Source: Micromonospora fulviviridis
GTDB taxonomy: Bacteria > Actinomycetota > Actinomycetes > Mycobacteriales > Micromonosporaceae
Assembly (NCBI RefSeq): GCF_014648395.1
Contig: NZ_BMRA01000002.1
Span: 744,759 to 782,174, forward strand
Length of the DNA: 37,416 nucleotides
Reading direction: 5' to 3'
Shown: in pieces, positions 14,970-22,844 of the stretch
Layout of the letters: each line of letters begins with the position of its first letter
Numbering within the stretch: position 1 is the stretch's first letter
Notes under the pieces: generated by a model
The model's database searches: none
The model's input: only the letters and a program-made list of their open reading frames with translations
Told to the model about the DNA's origin: nothing
Program-made: the position numbers and the translations under genes

Positions 14970-17249
14970 TCAGCGGGCCGCGTCGACCGGGGTGAGCGCG
15001 TGGAGCAGCTCGGGCAGGGCGACCGGGCGGCCGTAGCGCCAGCCCTGGCCGTGCAGGCAGCCGATCGCGGTCACCGCGGCGTGCTGGCTGCCGGTCTCCA
15101 CGCCCTCGGCCACGACGGCCAGGTCGAACGCGCCGGCCAGCCGGTTGACCATTTCGACCGTGGCGTACGCCCGCGCGTCGTCGGCGTCCAGCCGGGACAC
15201 GAACGACCGGTCGATCTTCAGCTCGGTGGCCGGGATCCGGTGCAGGTAGCTCAGCGAGGAGTAGCCGGTGCCGAAGTCGTCGATGGCGATGCGGATCCCC
15301 AGGTCGCGGAGCTGGGTCAGCCGGTCGAGCACCGCCTCGCTCCCCTCGATCAGTGCCGACTCGGTGAGTTCCAGGGTGAGCGCGCGGGGCGGCAGGCCGG
15401 CCGCGCCGACCGCCCCGGTCACCGTGGCGATCAGGTCGGGCCGGCGCAGGTGGGCGGCGGCGATGTTGACGGCCACGGCCACCTCGGGCGCGTGCTCCCG
15501 CCAGGTGGCCGCGGCCCGGCACGCCTCGTGGATCACCCACCGGTCGATGGCCAGGATCAGCCCGGTCTCCTCGGCCAGCGGCAGGAACCGCGCCGGAGTG
15601 AGCACCCCGAGCCGGGGGTGCCGCCAGCGGACCAGCGCCTCGGCGCTGCGTACCGTGCCGGTGGCCAGGTCGACGATGGGCTGGAACTCCATGAGCAGTT
15701 GCCCCTCGTCGACCGCGCGGCGCAGGTCGGCGATCAGCTCGGCCCGGGTCACCGCCGACTCCCGCAGCTGCGGGGTGCAGGTCCGGTACGCGGACTTGCC
15801 GGCGGCCTTGGCCGCGTACATGGCGATGTCGGCGTCGCGGAGCAGGTCGGTGTGGGAGGCGTGCTGCGGGCCGTACTCGGCGATGCCGATGCTGGCCGAC
15901 GGGTGCACGCCCAGGTCCTCCTCGCCGGGCAGCGGTTCGAGGGCGGCGAGCAGCCGGACGGCGAGCCGCTCGGGCGGGACCGGCCGGTCCCCGGCGACCA
16001 GCACGGCGAACTCGTCGCCGCCGAGCCGCGCGATCATCCCGTCGGGGCCGGTCGCGTCCCGCATCCGCTCGGCGATGGTGGTCAGCAGCCGGTCACCGGC
16101 GGCGTGCCCGAAGCGGTCGTTGACCTGCTTGAACCCGTCCAGGTCGAGGAGCAGCACGGCGACCGGGCCGCCGTCGCGCAGGGCCCGGCGCAGCCGCCGG
16201 GTGAAGGTCAGCCGGTTGGGCAGGCCGGTGAGCTGGTCGGAGTAGGCGAGCCGGCGCAGCCGGGCGACCAGCCGCAGGTTCTCGTTGGCGGCCAGCCCCT
16301 GACGCAGCGCGAGCACGCCGAGCAGCGCCATCATGCCGATGAAGATCATGTGCGGGGTCTGCCCGGTGGGCCGCCGGGAGAGCACCACGGCGACGATCGC
16401 CCCGCCCACCGGCAGGTACGGCAGGGCGACCCGCCACCACGGCGGCAGCGGCGACTCGCCGGCCTCCTCCTCAGCCGCGTCGGCGGGCGGCGGCGGGTAG
16501 CGGGTGGCGAGCCCCATGACCAGGTAACTCAGCGGCCAGCAGACGTCGATCGGATGGCCGGGGGCGTAGCTGCCGTGCGCCACGAGGGAGACGTAGACGG
16601 CGTCGGCGGCGGCCCGGGTGGCCAGGCCGACCCCGATCAGGGTGAGCGCCCGCCACATCGGCCGGGTCGGCCCGGCGACCGCCACCAGGATGGTGAGCTG
16701 CATCAGGTCGAGCATCGGGTAGAGCAGCCCGAAGGTGCGCAGCGGATCGGCCAGGTCGGCGTCGGCGAGGTCGCGGAACACCACCACCCAGCCGATCGGG
16801 ATGAGGGCCAGCCCGACGATCACCCCGTCGAGCAGGGTACGGGCCTGCCCGACCAGGCTGCGCGGGGCGGCCAGGGAGCAGAGCAGCGCGGCGGTGCCGG
16901 TGACGATGCCGGCGGTGAACAGCCCGCCGACCAGCGGGGTGTGCGGCAGCTCCTGCCCGCCGAGCCGCTCGACCGTCCACACCATCCGGCCGAGGGCCGC
17001 GAGGATCATGGTGGCCGCGAGCAGTGCCCAGAACCGGCGCAGCGGGGTCGGGTGCCGCCGGGCCGCCCGCGTGCAGGCCACCGCAGCCCAGGTCGCCACC
17101 GCCACCGCGCCGAGGTCGCTGACCAGGGCCGCTCCCGGCAGGCCGCCGAACAGCCACACCGCTTCCCCGAGTACGACGAGGGCGGCCGCGACGAGCCCGA
17201 CACGGCCGGAGAGCGGGCGACGGGCCGGCGCCACGGCGGCGAGGCTCAC
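14970..17249 (-). CDS. membrane GGDEF-EAL protein (cyclic-di-GMP cyclase/phosphodiesterase)
   Basis: This 759-residue protein has an N-terminal membrane region of about 8-10 helices (about 15-320), a GGDEF domain (about 330-490) with intact RLGGDEF (GGDEF at 410-414), and an EAL domain (about 495-755) with EAL at 537-539, DDFGTGYSSL, KIDRSF and AEGVET all present. Both synthesis and hydrolysis of c-di-GMP are therefore possible. No RxxD inhibitory site precedes GGDEF (that position reads GPDG), so feedback inhibition at the usual I-site is unlikely. The GTG at 17249 was chosen because the 30 codons upstream to the TTG at 17339 lose the G/C third-position bias seen in the rest. No SD is clear at either start. 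Confidence 0.92.
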   Translation of the reverse strand: MSLAAVAPARRPLSGRVGLVAAALVVLGEAVWLFGGLPGAALVSDLGAVAVATWAAVACTRAARRHPTPLRRFWALLAATMILAALGRMVWTVERLGGQELPHTPLVGGLFTAGIVTGTAALLCSLAAPRSLVGQARTLLDGVIVGLALIPIGWVVVFRDLADADLADPLRTFGLLYPMLDLMQLTILVAVAGPTRPMWRALTLIGVGLATRAAADAVYVSLVAHGSYAPGHPIDVCWPLSYLVMGLATRYPPPPADAAEEEAGESPLPPWWRVALPYLPVGGAIVAVVLSRRPTGQTPHMIFIGMMALLGVLALRQGLAANENLRLVARLRRLAYSDQLTGLPNRLTFTRRLRRALRDGGPVAVLLLDLDGFKQVNDRFGHAAGDRLLTTIAERMRDATGPDGMIARLGGDEFAVLVAGDRPVPPERLAVRLLAALEPLPGEEDLGVHPSASIGIAEYGPQHASHTDLLRDADIAMYAAKAAGKSAYRTCTPQLRESAVTRAELIADLRRAVDEGQLLMEFQPIVDLATGTVRSAEALVRWRHPRLGVLTPARFLPLAEETGLILAIDRWVIHEACRAAATWREHAPEVAVAVNIAAAHLRRPDLIATVTGAVGAAGLPPRALTLELTESALIEGSEAVLDRLTQLRDLGIRIAIDDFGTGYSSLSYLHRIPATELKIDRSFVSRLDADDARAYATVEMVNRLAGAFDLAVVAEGVETGSQHAAVTAIGCLHGQGWRYGRPVALPELLHALTPVDAAR

Positions 17250-17398
17250 GTCGTGCTGCGGTACAACGATTCGCTCCGGCTCTCTCTCAGACGCGCACCC
17301 TCGACGGTGAGGACCGGTTGCGGACGGCGAACGGCGCAAGCCTAGTCAGCGCCCGGTGCCGCCGCCAGAGCCGAACGGCGTCGTCCGGTGGACAACGG

Positions 17399-17433
17399 CG
17401 CGGGCCGCCCCACCGCAGTGGAGACGGCCCGCG
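17399..17433 (-). terminator. hairpin terminator after the trypsin-fold/propeller gene
   Basis: CGCGGGCCG (17399-17407) pairs with its complement (17425-17433), and the loop holds a second small stem CCAC/GTGG. It lies 21 bases past the stop of the secreted protein gene. The rest of the 205-base gap 17250-17454 shows nothing else recognisable. Confidence 0.6.
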
Positions 17434-17454
17434 TCGTCATTCAGGTGCCGCTGA

Positions 17455-19656
17455 TCACCAGCGGCGCGTGCTGTCCGGCCAGGAGTCGTACGACTGGACG
17501 GAGAGGATGGCGTCCCACCCGCCGCTGGCCGTGCCGGTCGGCACGTACGCGGTCAGGTCGGCGCCGGTGCTGTCGAACGGGCTGGTCTCCACGTACCCGG
17601 TCAGCACGCCGTTGGCGTCGCGGCGGTAATAGTGACCGCTACCGGGCGAGAAGAGCGAGGTGACCCCGCTCCAGCCCGTCGTCGCCGGGTCGAAGCGGCC
17701 GTCCCAGGCGCCGGCCGGGGTGATGTAGTACGTGGCGAGGGCGCCGGTGCTGGTCGTGGTGATCAGGTGGCCCTTGCCGTTGGCGCCCAGCGACAGCACA
17801 CCGAAGCCACTGGCGATCGGCACGACGTGGTTCGTGATGTCGGTGGCGACGGCCGGCTTGGCCTTGGTCACCGTGTAGCGGTGCAGGACACTGCCCGCCT
17901 GGCCGAAGAGCGAGCCGTAGCCGTCGTAGACCAGCCGGTCGTGCGTCCAGCCGCCGCCGAGGCGGTCGGTGGTCCGGGTGAAGGTGAGCGGCTGGGTGCC
18001 CGTGATGTCGACCCGGTGGAGGTTGCCGCCCGTGTCGGTCACCAGCAGGGTGTCCGAGTTGAGGGTCGCCAGGGCCTTCGGCGTGAGGCCGAGGGTCTGC
18101 GTCGACACGGTGCTGAAGACCTTGGCACCGGTCACCGGGTCGAACGCGGTGTAGGAGAGCCGGCCGTCGGGCTTGGCGCCGTAAACGGAGACCAGGCCGT
18201 GCCACGGCCGGGCCGACAGCAGGGTCTGGCTCCAGCCGCTGGTGCTGACCGCGGTGGACTTCGTCAGGTCGGCGCCGCTGCCGTCGTAGGGGTTGGCGTC
18301 ACGGTAGCGGTCCAGCCCGCCGCCGGAGGTGCGGGCGAAGTACCAGCCACCACCGGGCGAGAGGATGTGGGTGTAGCCCGCCCACCCGGTCGTGGCCAGG
18401 GCGCTGGAGACGAAGCCCTCCGGCCCACCACCGTTGATCTTGTAGGAGAGCAGCCGACCGTCGGCGATGTTGCCGAGGATCCGGCCGGGCCCGCTCGCGG
18501 TCAGGGTCTTCTGGGCGAAGCCGGTGGCGACCACCGTGGGCCGGGTGAGATCGGTCGCCGAGGCCGGCTTCTCGGTGGTCAGCGTCCGGCGGCGCAGCTC
18601 GTTGGTGCTGGCGATGATGCCGTAGAGCGAGCCGTAGCCGTCGTAGGTGAGCCGGTCGTAGGCGGACCAGCCGTCCATGACCCAGGTCGTGGTGAAGGTC
18701 AGCGGGTCGAGCCCGGTGACGTCCACCCGGTACATCTTGCCGCCGGTCTCGGTGACCAGGATGGTGTTCTCGTTCAGCGTGGCCATGGCCTTCGCCGTGA
18801 AGCCGAGCGTGGTGGTCGACTGGCGGTTGGCGCGCAACTGGCCGGTGGCCGAGTCGATCACGCTGTAGGTGAGCTGGCCGCCGGTGGAGACGCCGAAGAC
18901 CTGCACGTCGGCGGTCTGCTCGCGGATCCAGGCGCCCAGGTCGTCCACTCGGGTGACGGTGGCGCCGTCGCGGGTCTCGGTCTCCGCCAGGCAGCCCTTC
19001 TGCCAGGACGTGTTGCTGATCGCCACGAGCTGCGGCGTGCCGGCGACGTCCCGGAGCGCGGGGCCGCCGGCGTCGCCCTTGCAGATGGTCGCCCCGGCCG
19101 ACGCGCCGGTGATGTCGGCGGTGGCGGTGGCGACGGTCTGGACGGTGAAGTCGGCCGCGTGCAGCCGGTCCGGCACCCACTCGGTCGCGGTGCGGCCGTA
19201 GCCGGCGACCTTCAGCGTCTCCGCGGCGGCGGGCGCGGTCGCGGCGAGGGCGACCGGCGCGATGCCGGTGACCGGGGCGGAGAGCCGCAGCAGCGCGAGG
19301 TTCCGGTCCGGGTGCGGGACGACCGCGACGGCCGCCAACTCCCGACCGGCTGTCGTGGTGAGGTCGGTGCGGCCGACGACCACCGAGGTGGGGCGGGTCG
19401 GCGCGCCGGCGGCGACCGGCGTGGTCCCGTCGGTGAGGCAGGTCTTCGCCGTCACGACGAAGTTCTGGTCGACCAGCGCGCCGGTGCAGGCGCGGGTGTC
19501 GCCGAAGGTCACCTTGGCGGTGAAGGTGTAGGTGCCGTCGGGCACCGGGGTGGCGCCCGTGACGGCCGAGGCGGTTCCGCCGCCCAGCAGACCCGAGGCG
19601 AGGATGACGCCGAGGAGACCGGCTCCCCATCGACGTGCACGATGAGCTGACAACAC
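17455..19656 (-). CDS. secreted trypsin-fold pseudoprotease fused to duplicated propeller-like region
   Basis: This 733-residue protein has a Sec signal peptide (about 1-31; hydrophobic GAGLLGVILASGLLGGG, cleavage near TASA). Next is an S1 trypsin-fold domain (about 40-248) and then two tandem repeats of about 225 residues (252-480 and 480-733) sharing YDGYGSLYG/F, TLN.(D/N)T.LVT(E/D)TGG and (N/S)P(Y/F)D.(S/T)GADLT. The repeats resemble tachylectin-like beta-propellers. All three catalytic residues of the protease are replaced: His to Thr72 (VVTAKTC), Asp to Asn119 (RNLALLRL) and Ser to Ala196 (CKGDAGGP). Disulfide Cys remain. It should bind, not cleave. The start is GTG at 19656 next to GGGGGA; longer starts would mask the signal peptide. 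Confidence 0.9.
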   Translation of the reverse strand: MLSAHRARRWGAGLLGVILASGLLGGGTASAVTGATPVPDGTYTFTAKVTFGDTRACTGALVDQNFVVTAKTCLTDGTTPVAAGAPTRPTSVVVGRTDLTTTAGRELAAVAVVPHPDRNLALLRLSAPVTGIAPVALAATAPAAAETLKVAGYGRTATEWVPDRLHAADFTVQTVATATADITGASAGATICKGDAGGPALRDVAGTPQLVAISNTSWQKGCLAETETRDGATVTRVDDLGAWIREQTADVQVFGVSTGGQLTYSVIDSATGQLRANRQSTTTLGFTAKAMATLNENTILVTETGGKMYRVDVTGLDPLTFTTTWVMDGWSAYDRLTYDGYGSLYGIIASTNELRRRTLTTEKPASATDLTRPTVVATGFAQKTLTASGPGRILGNIADGRLLSYKINGGGPEGFVSSALATTGWAGYTHILSPGGGWYFARTSGGGLDRYRDANPYDGSGADLTKSTAVSTSGWSQTLLSARPWHGLVSVYGAKPDGRLSYTAFDPVTGAKVFSTVSTQTLGLTPKALATLNSDTLLVTDTGGNLHRVDITGTQPLTFTRTTDRLGGGWTHDRLVYDGYGSLFGQAGSVLHRYTVTKAKPAVATDITNHVVPIASGFGVLSLGANGKGHLITTTSTGALATYYITPAGAWDGRFDPATTGWSGVTSLFSPGSGHYYRRDANGVLTGYVETSPFDSTGADLTAYVPTGTASGGWDAILSVQSYDSWPDSTRRW

Positions 19657-19757
19657 ATCCCCCGTTGAGGTAGCGGCACCGGGCCGGGGGTCCGACCCGA
19701 TCTCGCAGGATGTTAGCGATCGATAGCGCTTCGCGATGCGCGCCGGAACATAAGCGA

Positions 19758-20258
19758 TCAAGAGGGACGATCAGGGCGGCGGTAGAGGGAGACCAGGACG
19801 CCGTACCGGGGCTGGTCCGGGCCGGCCTCCTCGGCGTCGCCGACCAGCCCGTCCAGCGTGGACCGCAGCCGCTCGGCCTGGGCCGGGGTCAGCCGCAGGT
19901 GACGCAGGTGCAGCAGCGGGTCGGGGTCGCCGGCCAGTTCCTCGGCGACCGCGCCGAACAGCGCGGTGGTGGCGCCGGCGTCGCCGGTCTCGCCGACCAG
20001 GCGGCGGAAGGCGCGCTCGTGGTACTGCTCCGTGCCGCCGCGCACCTGGCGGGTGTGCGCGACCCGGACCATGCCGGCCTCGGCCAGCACCTTGAGGTGG
20101 TGGGCGACGGTGCCCTTCCCCGCGCCGAGCCCGGTGGCGAGCTGGCTGATGGTGGCCGGCCCGGACCCGAGCGCGAAGAGCAGCCGGTGCCGGAACGGGT
20201 GGGCCAGCGCCTTGAAGTGGGCCGGGGTCCGGACCTCCAGCTCGGTCTCGTGGTTCAC
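19758..20258 (-). CDS. winged-helix (ArsR-type) transcriptional regulator
   Basis: This 166-residue regulator has an N-terminal winged helix (about 12-85; FKALAHPFRHRLLFALGSG, ISQLATGLGAGKGTVAHHLKVL as the recognition region). A helical C-terminal part follows with no clear sensor cysteines, so a metal-sensing role is not supported. GTG at 20258 is preferred over TTG at 20273 because the longer version would cover the operator. The gene is divergent from the S41 peptidase, with 56 bases between starts that contain an 8-bp inverted repeat, so it most likely represses itself and the peptidase gene. Confidence 0.87.
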   Translation of the reverse strand: MNHETELEVRTPAHFKALAHPFRHRLLFALGSGPATISQLATGLGAGKGTVAHHLKVLAEAGMVRVAHTRQVRGGTEQYHERAFRRLVGETGDAGATTALFGAVAEELAGDPDPLLHLRHLRLTPAQAERLRSTLDGLVGDAEEAGPDQPRYGVLVSLYRRPDRPS

Positions 20259-20262
20259 CGCT

Positions 20263-20288
20263 AAAGCGTCCAATTCTCTTGACGCTTT
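20263..20288. promoter_or_regulatory. operator between regulator and S41 peptidase
   Basis: AAAGCGTC (20263-20270) and GACGCTTT (20281-20288) are perfect 8-bp inverted arms separated by 10 bases. The right arm overlaps -35-like elements for both directions: TTGACG (20279-20284, +) and TTGACA (20293-20288, -). This is the expected place for the adjacent winged-helix regulator to act. Confidence 0.7.
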
Positions 20289-20308
20289 GTCAACCGGGCT
20301 GCTCTACT
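20279..20308 (+). promoter_or_regulatory. promoter giving a leaderless S41 peptidase mRNA
   Basis: TTGACG (20279-20284) and TCTACT (20303-20308) are 18 bases apart. Transcription would begin about 7 bases after the -10, at or next to the ATG at 20315. No Shine-Dalgarno sequence is present between them. Confidence 0.55.
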
Positions 20309-20314
20309 CAGCAC

Positions 20315-21268
20315 ATGCGACAGGATGAGATCACCGACATCGTCGAGCGGGCCGCGAAGCTGGTCGCCGAGCAGTACATCTTTCCCGAGGTGGCCGGCGG
20401 GATCGCCGCCCACCTCGGCGACCGGCTCCGCGCCGGGGCGTACGCAGACGTGGCCGACGCGGCCGCGCTCGGCGCGCTGGTCACCACCGACCTCCAGGCG
20501 GCCAACGGCGACCTGCACCTGCGGCTCAAGCACCACGAGACACCGCTGGCCGACATCGCCGGCGACCCGGCCGAGGAACACTTCGTCCAGCTCGCCGCGC
20601 TCACCATGGGCGGCGTCGCCCGGGTGGAACGGCTGCCCGGCAACGTCGGGCTGCTGGAGATCGCGCCGTACCTCTTCCCGCCGCACCTGGCCGGCGACCT
20701 CGTGACCGCAGCGCTGCGGCTGCTCGCCGGCACCGACGCGCTCCTGCTCGACCTGCGCGGCAACCGGGGCGGCAGCCCCGACATGGTGGCCCTGGTCTGC
20801 GGCTGGTTCTTCGCCGAGCCGACCCACCTGCACACCATGCACGAGCGGGCCGGGACCACCCACCAGTACTGGAGCGCCGCGTGGCTGCCCGTGCCCCGCT
20901 ACGCGCCGGACAAGCCGGTGCTCGTGCTGACCGGCCCCGAGACGTTCTCCGGCGGCGAGGAACTGGCGTACGACCTCCAGCAGCTCGGCCGGGCCACCGT
21001 GGTGGGCGAGCGGAGCCGGGGCGGGGCGCACCCGCGGGTCGGGCACAGGCTGCACCCGCACCTGGAGCTGACCGTTCCGGTGGCCCGGCCGGTCAACGCG
21101 GCGAGCGGCACCAACTGGGAGGGCTGCGGGGTCGTCCCCGACGTCGAGACGCCCGCCGGGGCGGCGCGCGACGTCGCGTACCGGAGGGCGTTGGAGAGCC
21201 TGCTCGCCGCGGACCCGGGGCGGCCGACGGCGGCCGAGGCGCGCGAGGCCCTGGCCGCGCTCAGCTGA
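20315..21268 (+). CDS. S41-family peptidase, cytosolic
   Basis: This 317-residue protein of the C-terminal processing/tricorn-like S41 family has an N-terminal helical part (1-60) and a peptidase core with LLLDLRGNRGGSPDMV (about 143-158), LVLTGPETFSGGEELAYDLQ with probable nucleophile Ser212, and VVGERSRGGAHP (about 229-240). His68 in NGDLHLRL is a possible catalytic partner. No signal peptide or PDZ domain is seen, so it should act on cytosolic peptides or proteins. The start is ATG at 20315, not the upstream TTG at 20279, which lies inside the promoter. It is probably controlled by the divergent winged-helix regulator. It converges on the 507-residue gene 21 bases away. Confidence 0.9.
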   Translation: MRQDEITDIVERAAKLVAEQYIFPEVAGGIAAHLGDRLRAGAYADVADAAALGALVTTDLQAANGDLHLRLKHHETPLADIAGDPAEEHFVQLAALTMGGVARVERLPGNVGLLEIAPYLFPPHLAGDLVTAALRLLAGTDALLLDLRGNRGGSPDMVALVCGWFFAEPTHLHTMHERAGTTHQYWSAAWLPVPRYAPDKPVLVLTGPETFSGGEELAYDLQQLGRATVVGERSRGGAHPRVGHRLHPHLELTVPVARPVNAASGTNWEGCGVVPDVETPAGAARDVAYRRALESLLAADPGRPTAAEAREALAALS

Positions 21269-21289
21269 GCGTCGCGGGCCGGCCTCGCG

Positions 21290-22813
21290 TCAGGACCAGT
21301 CCTCGGCCGGGTCGGCGTCGGCGGCCGGGACCGGGTCGGCGGGAGCAGGTGCCGCGGCCGGCGGGCCGCCGTGGGTCCAGGGGGTCTCCTCCGGGGCGGG
21401 GAAGTTCCCGGCCGGCAGGAAGCCGTCCGACAGGGTGGTGAGGCAGAGCCGCTCCCCCACCTCCGGCACGGTGCCCGGCGGGGCGGTCAGCCCGCGCCCC
21501 ATCCCGCCGGAGAGCTCCAGCACCACCTCGGTCTTGCCGTCGGCGGCCGGGGTCACGAAGACCACCTTCGCCTTCTGGCCCGGCCGGGCCGGCGAGTACA
21601 GCGTCGCGCCGACCGGCACGAGCACCGGCTCGGTGGTGACCACCTGGATCCGCGGGCGCAGCACCGGCCGCTTGCCGGTGTCGTCCACCCGCTTCGGGTC
21701 GGCCAGGGTCACGTCGCCGACGAACGCCTCCCCGGTCAGCCGGTGCTCGGCCATGACGAGCGGGTCGTCGTAGGCGCGCTGCACCGCGTAGGAGGTGAGC
21801 GCCCGCTCCAGCCGGTGCAGGCGCGCCGCCGCGGCCACCGCCCCGTCCCGGCGCGGCTGCGGGCCGCCGCCCGCGTCGACGTGTTCGGCGTGCGCCGTGA
21901 AGGCGTCCTTGTCGCCGTCCCAGCGGCCGGCCACCCGCGCGCCGGCTGGCAGCGCCCGGAGCAGCCCGACGCCGCGCCACATCAGCTCCCAGGTGGGCGC
22001 CAGCTGGTCGTGCAGCAGCCGTTCCAGCTCCGCGTACGCGGCCGCGCGGGCGACCGGGTCGTCACCGGCGTCGGCGTACGCCTCCATCACGGGCGCGAGC
22101 CGGTGGTTGTCGAAGTCCGGGTCGGTGGCCGGGCCGGCCGGCGGGCAGCGGGCCGGGTCCTCGGCCAGGGCGGCCGCCTCGGCGCCGGTCAGCCCCGGCG
22201 GCGGGTCGAGCCAGCCCAGCAGCGCCGGTAGGTGCAGGTCCTCGACGACGCTCTGCCCGGTCGCCCAGTGCAGGGTCAGCGCGTCGGTCAGCGCGACGAG
22301 GGCCGCCGAGCCGGGATGCTCGGCGCGCTCGGCGAAGAAGGTCAGCCAGCGGCCGAGCAGCGGCACCGACGGGTGGACGGGGTGCTCGCCGTCCGGCCGG
22401 CGGAACCGCGTGGAGCGGCCGAACAGTCGCAGGAAGGTGATCCCGGCCGGGTTCGGCACCAGCAGCTGCGGGGCGTCGAGGTAGCGGTGCCGGACGTCCC
22501 TGCCCCGGTCGACCGGCACCGCCTCGGTGCGGTCCCGGAACTCGTCGAGCCAGGGCAGCACGATCCCGGCCAGTTCGGCCGCGAACGCGAAGCGCTGGTC
22601 CCGGTTGCGGGGCTGCGGCACGACGAGCAGCCGGGCCTCGTCGGGCGCGGCACCGACGAGGGCCGCCAGCGGGGCGTTCGCCTCGCCGGCCAGGGCGAGC
22701 GGCACCAGCACCAGCGGGCGGTCGGACAGGTGCAGGTGCCGGACGGTCGCCACCGGCTGGGCCACCCCGGCGGCGACCGCCTGCGCCCGGGCCAGCGCAC
22801 GCAGGGTGCTCAC
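21290..22813 (-). CDS. protein of unknown function, partner of the Fe-S-type nuclease
   Basis: I do not recognise a family for this 507-residue protein. The N-terminal region (about 1-140) is alpha/beta-like and includes RHLHLSDRPLVLVPLALAG and RLLVVPQPRNRDQRFAF. The middle (about 140-380) is helical. A beta-rich segment follows (about 400-480; VLVPVGATLYSPARPGQKAK, KTEVVLELSGGMGRG, RLCLTTLSDGF) that looks like a small barrel, as in accessory domains of SF1 helicases, though no helicase motifs exist. The tail is Ala/Pro/Asp-rich. The start is GTG at 22813 with GGAGGAG just upstream. The nuclease gene ends 31 bases earlier on the same strand, so the two are almost certainly cotranscribed and probably act together on DNA. 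Confidence 0.78.
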   Translation of the reverse strand: MSTLRALARAQAVAAGVAQPVATVRHLHLSDRPLVLVPLALAGEANAPLAALVGAAPDEARLLVVPQPRNRDQRFAFAAELAGIVLPWLDEFRDRTEAVPVDRGRDVRHRYLDAPQLLVPNPAGITFLRLFGRSTRFRRPDGEHPVHPSVPLLGRWLTFFAERAEHPGSAALVALTDALTLHWATGQSVVEDLHLPALLGWLDPPPGLTGAEAAALAEDPARCPPAGPATDPDFDNHRLAPVMEAYADAGDDPVARAAAYAELERLLHDQLAPTWELMWRGVGLLRALPAGARVAGRWDGDKDAFTAHAEHVDAGGGPQPRRDGAVAAAARLHRLERALTSYAVQRAYDDPLVMAEHRLTGEAFVGDVTLADPKRVDDTGKRPVLRPRIQVVTTEPVLVPVGATLYSPARPGQKAKVVFVTPAADGKTEVVLELSGGMGRGLTAPPGTVPEVGERLCLTTLSDGFLPAGNFPAPEETPWTHGGPPAAAPAPADPVPAADADPAEDWS

Positions 22814-22844
22814 CGGCTCCTCCGGGCGGGGCGTCGGGGCGTAC

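Noticed and set aside
14862..17345. 827-codon open frame on the plus strand opposite the GGDEF-EAL gene
   Set aside because: Gln/Gly/Arg-rich composition with no fold, exactly antisense to an intact two-domain enzyme.
20279..20314. N-terminal extension of the S41 peptidase from a TTG
   Set aside because: It would lie in the promoter and operator and lacks an SD; ATG at 20315 fits the family's start.
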